Shown in pieces: positions 48,059 to 59,099 of a stretch of DNA of 64,000 nucleotides. The notes below the pieces were generated by a model that saw only the letters and a list, made by a program, of their open reading frames with translations, was not told the origin of the DNA and made no database searches. The stretch is from Amyloporia xantha (lineage: Eukaryota; Basidiomycota; Agaricomycetes; Polyporales; Adustoporiaceae), in assembly GCA_036971615.1 (NCBI GenBank), contig JAYKKR010000035.1:124001-188000 (forward strand), written 5' to 3'. Position 1 is the stretch's first letter. Each line of letters begins with the position of its first letter. A program made the position numbers and the translations under genes.

Positions 48059-50522
48059 TGTGTGGGATCAGTGCTTGACTCGGAGGCGGTGTTTGATCTA
48101 GGTCTTGTGAGTTGTAATGGAGGGCAAGTTTATGTGTTTATTGTCGTTTGATTATGAGAAGATTGTGCTTTCATGTCTTCGTTGTGGAATAAGGTGAACT
48201 GATAAACATTTTCCTAGGTCTAGCAATGAACGATCAGCGAGAGCGCTGGGCAGCGAACATTCTGGTGATTTGGGATGTCGAAACGGCCCATTACTTCAAT
48301 TAGTGAAACGCGGTCATTTCGCGTAGACAATGCGAGAAACATCTCACAGGTGCATGGAGCAGCCTAGCAAGGGCCCGTTGATACAGACAGCTGCTCTGCT
48401 GATGGTACCGACTGGATCCCGTCCTTGGGTATGACTGAGACTGCTCGCATCTGTGAGAATGTCTAGCATTGCTGGGAATGTTGGGCAGACTGGGAAAAAT
48501 TGCTCGATGGGTAACTTTCGGCGTACTGCCATTTGCAGAAACAATGTTTCGCCCATGTGATGCAGAGTACAGAAGCGCCATTCGTTTCTGAAGAGGTTCT
48601 GTCTTCTGAGTCCCAGCTTGATATGCTGTGCGTTTCAATCATCGACGGGAGAGGTGAGCATGCATCTTGTGCCATCACTCACCCACCAGCCGTGAGTCTC
48701 ATCAGCATGTCTTCGTAGGAAAGCTGGATTGATCGTTGCTTCTACCGGATTGTTGCAGCTGCTCTGAACGTCAGGTTGAGCACCTTCACCACAAATGAAT
48801 GGTAGGTTGCCATCGTCTCACGACTCCCAAAGGGAGGCACTCGAAGAAGTTTCGGATTACTTATCTCCACACCTTAGAAACATGCTCCAGCAGCCTGTAT
48901 CAGCGGTTCTCATCTATTCTGAGCTCTCACAGGGCCCGATAACTTGCGAAAAAAACCTCGTTCTTCCTGTCCTGATCCTGGCTTACTTCTTTACGGGAGA
49001 AGCTGACGTCTCCTTCATCGTCGCGCCATCGATTATGCGAACTGGTGCTATTTAATATCTATCATTAGGCGATCCTATCGGTGTGCACATGTACCCTTTA
49101 TCAACTATCACTACTGTTTGTCTTGTGTTTCGGTAGAACTTCTGTGCAGTTTCTGCGGAACCGTGCCTTCCGCGCCCGAGTACATGTGTCTCTAAATGAA
49201 GGATTAGAGAACCGGCTCGCGGCTGATTCCTGTTCTAACAACGCACTGATCCCACAGAGAAACTCAGAACGGAAGCAAAATGTTTCGTTGGCCGGGGACG
49301 ATATTATGGCATGTCGAGAGCACCGTTTGTACAGCCTAGGTACTCCTGCCTAGCAGCTATCTAGACGGAAGTGAATCTGTGCGTCGTCCTTATATGATTG
49401 CTGTCTGACTCGTGATTGTTCAACTTATATGACTTGCAGTGCCACCGTCCCAAGCTATCACAGACTCAAGCTTATTGTGTTGAAGCGGCCATCGTGGGGC
49501 TCGCTTTACTCGTGCTCTCGATTGTAACCTCGGCTGAGACCTTTGATACATGGATAAGGATCCGACAGGGCGGCCTTGGTGTGGGTTCGGCTCGCAGTAG
49601 GAATCGGGTATTGCCTGTGCGCTATACCTTTCGCTCCTGAACCAGACAGGATTGTCAGCATTATCGATGTTTCTATATCACTTCGTCTTCCTTCTGACTT
49701 ACCGAAGGCGTTTCACAGGGACCGGATAATTCAGAGAAGGTGGTCAGAGCCATGATGCGTAAGACACACGGTAGGCGCCCATGCAAATCTATGATGGGCG
49801 TCGATTAACGCGAGGAGATATACCACCCCCTTAATTTGATTACTGTGAAGGTCGTGATTGCGCGCCTTCGTGAGTAGTACTTTGCTACTTGTTACGTGAT
49901 GCCCCTCATTGACCGGTCTTGGCGACCTCGTTGATTGTAATTAGACATTTAAATTGACACCGAGGCATGGAAGGTGGTCCTCCAGCTGCTTCGCTACGTT
50001 GCCAGTGTGAAGACGATCGCGTGAAGTTCGCGACTAGACCATGCGCTTCGTCAGGATCAAGCGCGTACCTTTCAGCGTTCACTTACAAACCGAGATGAGT
50101 GCTCGACCAATACCTGACCAGTAAACGACAAAAGGTCCTGCATGTCTCCCCAGGATAGAAAGTTGAAAATTCCACCCCGGGCCATCGTTCTGTTTCACCA
50201 GAAGATCCGCAATTGACGCCCATATGAATGTATCCTGAAGTCTCTGTGTCATGGAATCGTAGGTAGACTCAAATGTGTTTGACTCCCGCCGCGATAACAC
50301 AGCTCATGTGAATGTATGTTTACAGTAATAATGTCTCGCACTTATGGCACTCATCTGTTGGATTTTAAACAGGAGCCACGGCACGAAGTCAACATCTGTG
50401 CTCGAAACGGACTACATCAGCGAACACGAAAGGAACAACGTAAGAGCAACCGAGCTATATTAGGTCATATTATTCACATGGACCCAGTATAGACCAACAC
50501 CGTCAAAATCATAGAATGCTTT
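48059..50522. other. Gene-poor stretch upstream of the truncated reductase
   Basis: No gene was recognised. Frames at 48795-49055 and 49416-49640 contain hydrophobic runs but no family signature. An adenylation domain, expected upstream of the reductase at 50523, is not present here. Confidence 0.5.
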
Positions 50523-52153
50523 GTGAGAAATGTCAAAAACACGTTTACTATAAAATCAAAGAGCTCGTCCTCTGACCGCATACCCCCTCGCTCTTTTGCA
50601 TTCAACTGTAGCTTGTGTGCCCTCGATAGCCTGCATACCATGTTGGGATATCCATCCGAACGTACAGCCGCAATGCACGCTATGGCGGATAAATATACTG
50701 CGTCTTTCCCCACTCCAGTGCAGAAGACCGTGTTCAAACCAAGGAGCGGTGATGTGATTCTGGTTACAGGCACGACAGGGAGTCTAGGTTGTCATCTCCT
50801 CGATACCCTTGTTTCTTCCTCTCAGGTCTCGCGCGTTTTCGCTCTCAACAGAGCATCAAAACAATCGACTACGTTGCGCGAGCGACAAAGGTCGGCACTT
50901 GTAGATCGAGGCATAGATGGCACAATTCTATGTTCATCGAAGATTGTTCTACTTGAAGGCGATCTTACTGCCTACCTATGGGGTCTCTCTGAAACCACCT
51001 ACTATGAGGTGAGCTTACTGCACTTTCTTCCTCCGCGAGGGCATCTTGTTGAGCTGAGATAATCCTTAGATCCATCGTTCAGTAACTCATATTATCCATA
51101 ATGGTAGAGATTACTGTTTAATCTGTTTGATGAAACTTCGGGAACTGACACGGGTTTCTCCGCTCTGAAAGCTTGGCCTGTTGACTTTGTCTCTGGCTTG
51201 ATTGCGTTTGAGCCAGCTGTCAAAGGGCTCCGTAATCTGGTGGATTTCGCGTTGACCTCACCTCTACCCTCGGCTCCTCGGCTCCTATTCACAAGTTCGT
51301 TCGCAGTGATCCAGCGTATGTCTTGCTCTGTACGTATCTGGTGGTGCGCTCAAATATTGCGCCTATACAGAGTGTCCACTGTCCATTGCTATCCCAGAGG
51401 CACCGGCGGATGCTGTCTGTACAATTAGCAACGGTTATTCCGAATCGAAGTGGGTCGGCGAGCAAGTCCTATACGCGGCGGCCACTAAAACTCTATTGGA
51501 CCCATTGGTTGTTCGTGTGGGTCAGCTATCGGGAGGCCAAGCCGGCGCATGGGCTGCAAATGAATGGTTCCCCGCAATGGTTCAAAGCGGAGCTCAGCTA
51601 GGATATTTTCCCGATGACTGGAAGGTAAGCAGTGACAACTGGAGAATGACCCCGTTTCTAATCCTATTTGCGCATTGAGGCCGTTGATTGGCTTCCATTT
51701 GATCTCGCTGCCGCTGCAATTACAGAATTCCGCAACATTTCGAACACTGTCCGCACCGTTCACCTTGGGCACCCACGGCCTGTGTCTTGGCATTCCATCG
51801 CCCTTCAGATCTCTTCTGAATTTAGCTTACGGCTCTTACCATTCAATGAGTGGATCGCAAAGCTAGAGCAGGCTGCGCGAGCCGCGTCGCAAGATGGCAA
51901 AGAGGCCCGGCTAAGATCACGGAAACTTCGCGCGGCACTTCTTATCCCGTTCTATCGAGACTTGGCTGCACAAGCATCTTCAAGCAGGATGGCAGTGGGT
52001 TTTCCCGAGGCTGATATTGCCCAAGCTGTGCAGAATTCTGCGACATTGTCCGATCCAAATATACGTCAGATCGGTGCGGAGGATGTCAAACGTTGGCTGG
52101 CCTATTGGCGCAGAGTAGGGCTTCTTCCCCAATTGCCTACGGGTCGATTGTAG
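50523..52153 (+). pseudogene. 5'-truncated NRPS-like enzyme: thioester reductase domain
   Basis: The exons are 50523-51008, 51070-51103, 51172-51315, 51371-51624 and 51680-52153, 463 codons in phase with GT-AG introns. The frame opens in what looks like the end of an acyl-carrier domain (RNVKNTFTIKSKSSSSD, IPPRSFAFNCSLCAL). The linker TAAMHAMADKYTASFP follows, then a complete NAD-binding reductase. That domain has GTTGSLG at about 83-89 for NADPH, SVTHIIHN, LLFTSSFAV, the catalytic YSESK (Tyr244, Lys248), VVRVGQLSGG, and a C-terminal RQIGAEDVKRWLAYWRR. Intact relatives also have an adenylation domain and carrier protein and reduce carrier-bound acids to aldehydes. The adenylation domain and the DSL phosphopantetheine site are missing. 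It may be a pseudogene or a stand-alone reductase started at an internal ATG such as 50640. Confidence 0.75.
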
Positions 52154-52683
52154 TCCAATAAGTACTGCATCATAATGTCAGATTCAGATCCAACACGTTA
52201 CATAAAGCACTCTGGTGCGGTCAGCAGCCAGTTCAGAGGGCGGGCCTTAGTAGTAACAGCACCTTGATGAAATAGGAAAAATACATACCGTCAGTCATCA
52301 AGCACGCTCCAATTGAAAGTTCAACCCGCAATCGCGTGTCGACACGTCAAATGGGACGCGTTGACGTTAGCGCGTCGAGAACTGGCTTTCGTAGTGATAG
52401 TTAATAAAACTCTACACCAATTTCCAATCTCTGGCTAGAATTTATTTGGTCTGGTTGAGGGAACAAACGGTATCTCAATTTTCCCCTCTAATTTAATGTA
52501 GTATTACAGCCACCGTACAGATCGTAGAAACAGGCTTTGTTGATAAATTAGATAGATATATCCCCTGCTAAGAGTCCCCAGCGAATTAACCTTGACAGCA
52601 ACCTTTTCCAATGCAAGCATTTCCACGAGAAACTGGAATAATAAGGGATCAATCTTATTAGCCAAGCAGGCGCACTGAACTGA
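52154..52683. other. Convergent intergenic region
   Basis: No gene was recognised. It lies between the stop codons of the reductase (plus) and the laccase (minus), and holds both 3' flanks. Confidence 0.5.
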
Positions 52684-54947
52684 TCAAAGGTCGCTGTCTG
52701 ATAATTTGTTGTATTCAGGACAGAGCGCATCCCATAATTCTGGTGAATGGGCTTAGTAACTGTACTTATCGACAGATGAAACAACGACTTACGAGGGCGC
52801 TGAGGCATGTCAACGCGTAAGGTATTGTAAGTGTCCTCAGCCATGACGACGGCAAAACCGGCAGCTAAATGCCAGTCTACATGGCAATGTAGGAGCCACG
52901 GGCCGGGATTGTTTGTCTTAAAGATGTACAAGTAATCGATGAGTCACAATAACCATAAATATGTCATAGGGACTGAAACGCACATCAAACCGAATAGTGA
53001 CGTTGTCACCCGACAACCCGATATTGACAGTATCTCGACGAAGCGGATTCACGAAGTTGAGAGGGCTACTGCCATTTCCTGCGCTCCGAAGGACGGAAAA
53101 TGTATGCTGCGAGTCCTTCCTCAGTTCAGTCCCGCTGGCGCATACATGCACAATACTCACGCCGTGCAAGTGAAGGGGGTGCGTGATCCCTAAGACGCCG
53201 CCAGGCATTGATATCTGGATGACCTTGTTTGGTGGCAGAGTGTACACGGCGCCCTCCGGAAGAAGTTCTTGAGCAGTGTATGCACCTGACATGATTTGGA
53301 GAAGCACCGGGACAGGAGGGGAATAGAACAAATGCCCATTGGTGTAGAACTTGAGCTGTTCCATATTCTACACACGAGCCAGGCTCAGTTCAAATCAGGT
53401 ATGACGGACACGTGCTTACAATGGTGAAATTGAGGTCGATGTATACATCTGCAGGGCCATCGAGACCAGGCTGTATGTAGGACGATGCGTACAATCGATG
53501 TGCGAACGGAGAGAACGGAGAAGCACTTACTGCAGCAGGATCACTGAGGGGGTGAAGGTTCACCTCGTTCATGGGGTTGATCGGAGCCGATACGGTGTGA
53601 GCGGGAGAGGGCTCGGTAGGTGGTGCACCAACGTAGCGTAGAATAGCTAGACCGGTCGGGGGATCAACCTGGCCAGTCTCGGCGAGTGGCTCTGGAGCAG
53701 CGCGGATCCAATAATTGTTTATGGGCTGATTCGCTTCGAGCTGGGGCACAAGAAATAATCAGACGCAGTAGATATGTCGTGAGATCTAGTTTGACATACA
53801 ATGAAGGAGTACCGCTGTCCTGCAAATATTGGAATAGAGTCTATACCTGGCAAGGGTTCAGTGTTCACTCCGTCAGCCTCGATGATGGTCACGATATGAT
53901 TATCGATAGTGAAATTGAAAGAAGGGTCGCAAGACATCGATATGAGTCGGAAACGGTAACTGACGTTGTGAACAATGAGCGCTGTGTGCAGTCTATCTCA
54001 ATACAACTTACCGCAAGCCTGGATAGACAGTAATGACTGATAACGGTGAGATTGAATCATTGGCCGGACGTCCTAGACCATTGATCAGAACAGAATTTGC
54101 AACTCTAGTCAACAGATAACGCGTAAATTTGAGCAGGAAGATACTTCTTCCAAGAAGGGCTTACGGAGGGAGGGCGACTTGACGTGCTGGTACATGGTAC
54201 CAATCGGCAAGAGTGATGACTGTGTTATCTATTCATGACAAGCCATGTCATATAATGCCGTTGGACACGTGGAATCAGCCAAGGACTGACCGTCGTCAAC
54301 GTCATACAGTCCCCTGTGCGGATCATCGCGGTCATACACAATGAACGGCCCACGTAGACCATCACAATACTGTAAGCTCTCATGACTATGATACCAAAAT
54401 GTACCTACGAAATATGGGTTAGAGATATGACATGCAGATTGTGGCGAAAGGCATACCGGCCTGATCTGGGACTGTAAAATTGTACAGAAAGGAGTTACCC
54501 GGGGAGATAGGGCACTGACTAACGAAGGCCGTCCCATCTGCCCAATTGGTCGTGTGTTGTGATAGGCCGTGCCAATGCTGGTACGTTCAACGTTGAAATG
54601 TGGATCAGCAACGTGCGAGAACCATGTCGGGAAGTCTCACAATTGTAGCAGTCTTGTTCATGGTCCCGTCAGTCAAATAGTCATGGACATTTATTTGGAA
54701 ATTATCGCCCTGGATCCAAGCAAGATGACGCAACGCTGGAAAAGAGAATCATGGAAGTGAATACCTTATGACCCGCAATTATGGGCCCAGGAAAGACTCC
54801 ACCGGGGAGGATCGCTTGACGGAGGAATCCATCGGGATAGACCTCGCCATTGAGAAGAATCAACTCAGTAAAGGGGCCTATGGAGGCCAAAGCACCTAGT
54901 GTCATATTCAGTGCTGTGAATGCCCAGAAGAAATGAGAACGAGCCAT
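52684..54947 (-). CDS. Laccase (secreted multicopper oxidase)
   Basis: The thirteen exons on the minus strand are 54947-54765, 54709-54641, 54577-54457, 54404-54291, 54219-54165, 54104-54012, 53959-53800, 53740-53531, 53470-53420, 53367-53161, 53106-52984, 52916-52793 and 52739-52684, giving 521 residues. Residues 1-21 are a signal peptide ([21 protein letters not shown]). All four copper regions are present. HWHG (85-88) lies before [15 protein letters not shown] (128-132) leads into [19 protein letters not shown] starts at His415. [14 protein letters not shown] covers Cys473, the type-1 copper ligand, with Phe483 at the axial position, as in high-potential laccases. It oxidises phenols while reducing oxygen to water, outside the cell, in lignin decay, pigment or detoxification. 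HPL replaces the usual HPF in region 3. The C-terminus ends [17 protein letters not shown]. Confidence 0.95.
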
Positions 54948-55941
54948 GGTGACCTAGAGGCGACCAGCAGGGAATGAAAAAAGAATTATAGAATACATTC
55001 TGCTCACTCGATGTTGTTAATATACGTCTGTCCCACGTGTAATAAAAGGCCGAACTGAGGCGAATGGCGTAAGGAATAGGCGCACGATATTCGCGCGCAG
55101 AGACGGCATCAAGCACAGCCCGAGAAGTATACCTGCACAGCATCTAACATGACGAAGCCTTCAGTAAATTTAGACAAAATACAAGAGTGGCTCTGTTCAA
55201 GACCTACTATTCATATATGTGAATGGGGCGCGGTGAATGGGGCGCGGACTGAGCTGAAAATGCTGCACTAGTAAGTCAATCGCAATTGGCATGAAGAGAT
55301 TCGCATTTGATGATGGAATGGACGTATCCCAAAGAACACCGAAACTCACTGTTTCACCTGGCGATTAACGGACTAGATGTTTGCAGGGCCAATCTAAGAC
55401 AACAACAGCGCGCGATCACTGATACGTTGCAGTGAGTACGACAATCTCCACAAATGGGAATCTAATACTTACCATGAGAAATCCGTAAATCTGCTGTGAG
55501 CGCTGGCCGCGGAGATAAAGCAACTCGGCCCATCGGTGACATACAGCTTGCTTAGACGATCATTCTACACTAGAGTGTGTCCCACAGTTGGTCGAGCAGC
55601 ACTTAGGGACTAAGCATTTAGGGAAATCGACACGTTATATCTGTTATTACAGCTTGATCGGGCGCCTTTAACGACGTCCAGCTCCAAGAAATGCACTGTC
55701 GGAAGCTTAGATGCAGCTTCGTTGTTATCCCAAGTGGCGTACTAATAGCATGTGAATGGATCCTATCCAATGAATGTAACCTCACATACCTGGTCCCGGC
55801 GCAATACTATTGGTTCGTATGGAGATGCACCGAAAGAAGTTTGCATTATACAGATAATTTGGAAAATACCTTGACACCCTACTGTACACGGTGATAATCG
55901 ATTGCTTCTTTGTGGTAGTGACGGCTCTTCTAGTGAGGCAA
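54948..55941. other. Intergenic, laccase promoter and VPS28 3' flank
   Basis: No gene was recognised. It contains the laccase upstream region (54948 to about 55500), with a short tandem duplication gaatggggcgcg near 55222-55250, and the 3' flank of VPS28. Confidence 0.45.
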
Positions 55942-56884
55942 CTACGAGCCACTTTCCTTGCTACTCAAGCTGCGGAAAAACTCAGCGTATGCATGTTCGA
56001 TGTCAAACAATAGCTGGAAGTGTACAGACGTCAGTCATCCGGGGATCACGGTAGAATATGAAATTTTGCCTGTCTCGACTGCTCTTCGGTGATCTCTTCG
56101 GATGCTTTCATTCCGTTAAGCGTGATGAGCCTGAGTGAGCCGAGGTGATGGTTGAGAGAGATTCGAAGTAAAGTTGAAAAGGGCCTTACCAGCTGACCAT
56201 CTTGCTTCTGCCTTCCCAATCTTTACTGCCTTTGAAGCGTGCATAGCCAGTCACCAGTTCCTGCAGGATCGGGTGTAGTTGATCTTTGGCACGCATCCGC
56301 AGCTTGAGTGCATCCATAAATGTAATAAAATTCTGGAATGGCACGGATTATGAAGCCCTCAAAAGCTGCCAAACAGCTTTATAGACGCACCTGGGTTGTC
56401 TCCGCTACCCACTTTCCTGTCTCCGGACCGGCCTCACTAGAGTGCTCTACAGTTGCCGGCACTCCTACTTTAAGCCTGTGCAGTGCAGCGGGATGATCCA
56501 TCTACGTTCAGGTCGGCAATCAGGGCTCATGGGCTATGTGAGGCGACTTGCAGGCAATGCTCACCCGATAGCGACTCATAAATTGTTCAATGGATGGCAC
56601 ATCATCCCCCACCAGCTTCAACATTGTCTTGTACTGGGAAAGTAGCCGAGTGCACGCAGGAGAATACCTCTTCATCCGAACAGCTCAGCTCGTGCGCGCT
56701 TGAAGAGGAGAAATGGAGATGTGGACACGTACTCTGCCGCAGTCACCGAATCGCGGACGTAGGCCCGCTCTAGATAGTCCAAGGCAACAATGATGCCAAA
56801 TAATGTTGCCAGAAGTCCATATCTCTCGCGCTCGGCGTTGGTAGTATACAGACGAGCCTCCTCGTCGAGGTTGAGAGAAGACAT
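55942..56884 (-). CDS. VPS28: ESCRT-I subunit VPS28
   Basis: The exons on the minus strand are 56884-56733, 56667-56565, 56501-56391, 56332-56190, 56130-56070 and 56013-55942, giving 213 residues, the usual family size. The N-terminal core has LDEEARLYTTNAERERYGLL, ATLFGIIVALDYLERAYVRD and AEYSPACTRLLSQYKTML. The C-terminal four-helix domain has NFITFMDALKLRMRAKDQLH, PILQELVTGYARF, KDWEGRSKMVSWLITLN and a final FDIEHAYAEFFRSL. VPS28 joins VPS23, VPS37 and MVB12 in ESCRT-I, which sorts ubiquitylated cargo into multivesicular bodies and links to ESCRT-II. The fifth intron starts with GC, not GT (CAG|GCAAAA), and ends in CCAG; no in-frame GT alternative was found. All other introns are GT-AG. 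Confidence 0.95.
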
Positions 56885-57379
56885 GGCGAATGGTCGTCGA
56901 CCCGCGCCAGCATTGGACGTGATTGAGATCTAATCTAATCTCAACCAATACACGGTGCACTGATCAGACACTTAGCAGCCATAGCAGCCATCTTTCAACG
57001 TATCCTCTTGCAAGGGTTCTTTGTCCAGTCCAATCGCTAAGGATATAAGATCGTTCTATCGCATCGACGTACACTACAGATGAAGCTCGTATACGGGCGA
57101 CTTGGAGTTGGTCCTTCAACGCTTCAGCCATGATTCACTGCATAGGCTTACGACAGGCTCTCGAACAGATATTCTCCTGGGGATATCAGTTTGCAGGTGA
57201 GATTAAGCTTGTCTACTCCACGAATTCACGAATACCGCGACGCCACATTGGCATCTCTCTGCGTTATAGCAGGGAAAAGAGACCGAGCGTCATTTTCGAG
57301 GCCTGGCCGTCCATGGTATTAGGACAACGGTTACGTTGCGTCAGATGACGAGAACGCTCATGCTGGCGTGAGTCGATTA
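56885..57379. other. VPS28 upstream region
   Basis: No second gene was recognised. The frame 57130-57348 lacks a recognisable domain. Confidence 0.45.
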
Positions 57380-57739
57380 GGGCTGCTCAATTCTGCTCGC
57401 TCGGTGCGCGCTCGTCTGACTACCTACCCGTTTTGGCCGTTTCCACTCGGCAGCCACGGCAAGCAGACCAGGTTGGGTCCTGGTATGGGTGAAGGTGTCT
57501 CTGACTGCAGGCTTGGCCAAAAAATTTGGAAAAGTCATTAGCGTTTTTGTACATGTATCCATAGCCTGTACGAAAGGTTTGGGCACGAGAATGGCTCGCA
57601 CACGTCAGGAAATAATACACCTACACCCTGTGCAGCGCAGGTGGCTGATGCAGCGCGCTCGGATTTTGCCGTGTCCGAGTAGCCTAAACAAGGAGGTGCT
57701 TGAGTGAGCGCGCACCAAGCGAGCAGAATTGAGCAGCCC
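57380..57739. mobile_element. MITE with TA target duplication, 360 bp
   Basis: Inverted repeats of about 35 bp start GGGCTGCTCAATTCTGCTCG and continue through GGTGCGCGCTC at both ends. TA flanks the element at 57378-57379 and 57740-57741. TA duplication suggests the Tc1/mariner group, although the ends differ completely from those of the element at 36012-36704. No protein is encoded. Confidence 0.82.
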
Positions 57740-58689
57740 TATTGTCTTCCGTTCACGAGGGCGGATCGACACATCCGTGAACATAAGCCTAGCAATGTCA
57801 AGGGTGAGGGCCGGTATGCTTTGTGGATAGATGAGTCCTAGATGAGGCTGCCAACTGTCTAATCCGCGCAAGTTTGATTTGTACGTATGACTGGAAGTGT
57901 CTTCCCGTGTACGCGACCAATAAACTAACAGGAAAACAGTATGACCGTCCTCCTCACCCCCTCAAAGTGACTATTTGTGGTCTGCCTACGGGAGACTATG
58001 CAAACAGCGTCTGTCCACTGTCCCGTTCAGCGACAGAATATGGGTTCTGAATATATTTCATGGACTATTAGCCAAAGTAATAGCCGATAAGATTGCAATT
58101 GTTAGTATTGGAAGGGGACAATGCACCGTGATCTATGCTGACCCCGGTGGCCCGTTCTGTGATTCCGAGTTCAAGTGGCTGAACTAGTCTAAACGCTATT
58201 TCGATCTGTATCGACCGTCTTCACGTGCTCGTTCACGACTTGCGTGTGACCACGACCTACCACGACGGTAATCGACTCTCGCTGATGAGCCTCTCATGAA
58301 ATCTTTCTACGCCCTAGGCATCTGCCATTGCTACTCGGCTGATCTTGTTTCGTTTCGGGATCTATGGATTGAATAGAATGCCCTGCCAACATTCCGTTCA
58401 TGATTCCACGAACTGAGAGTCCTAGTATCGCTTATACCCTTTCAAGCTTTCGCGTCCGAGATGGTCGGGCTCAGAAGAGGTGAGGGAGAAACGGGACCAA
58501 AGACAGAGGTGCGTTTACCAGAGGTGCAGGATCGAGTTGACGAGCGAACCTGGACCGCGCCGTTTCGCATGCTGCACGTTTGATGAGAACTCACAAAAGG
58601 CTTGTCGACTGCCCACCTGGCTAGATAGTTTCAAATTTATGCACCGGTCCGCAGATTTCGCTGTCCCACGAGGGCAGACTGGCCGTGTC
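57740..58689. other. Intergenic, no gene recognised
   Basis: Short open frames only. The stretch leads into the head of repeat copy C4 near 58690. Confidence 0.45.
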
Positions 58690-59099
58690 TTCCTTTCAAT
58701 CCGTGTTTGTACGGCCTCAGATGGCATCTTCTGGTAGATTTGCGGACCAATTGACTCCTTCCAGCAAACACTACATATTCTATGACTATGGGAGACTCGC
58801 CGTACGGTTAGTGAAACCTTATAAGTTCATGTCCGTAATCGCATCGTTTGCCACGATCAGAGGTGAATGATTGTTCAGTGATCCGAGTCATACATGATAC
58901 TTCTTGATGCGTCGTACAGCAAAGAGTCAGGAACTTGTCCGTTTCAGCCGTCATTGTACGGACAGGTGATGTCGATATGGCACTATCTTGAAACCTCCAC
59001 GGAGTTCATCTTCCGTCTGTCCAAAGTAAGTACTTACGAGTATAACTTCAGCGTAGATCTGGCATCATATGCGAAAAAACCGGTACGTTTGACATCACC

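Noticed and set aside
53820..53846. A 27-bp GT-AG intron inside laccase exon 7
   Set aside because: Reading through gives the conserved [15 protein letters not shown], so the sequence is coding and far too short for an intron here.
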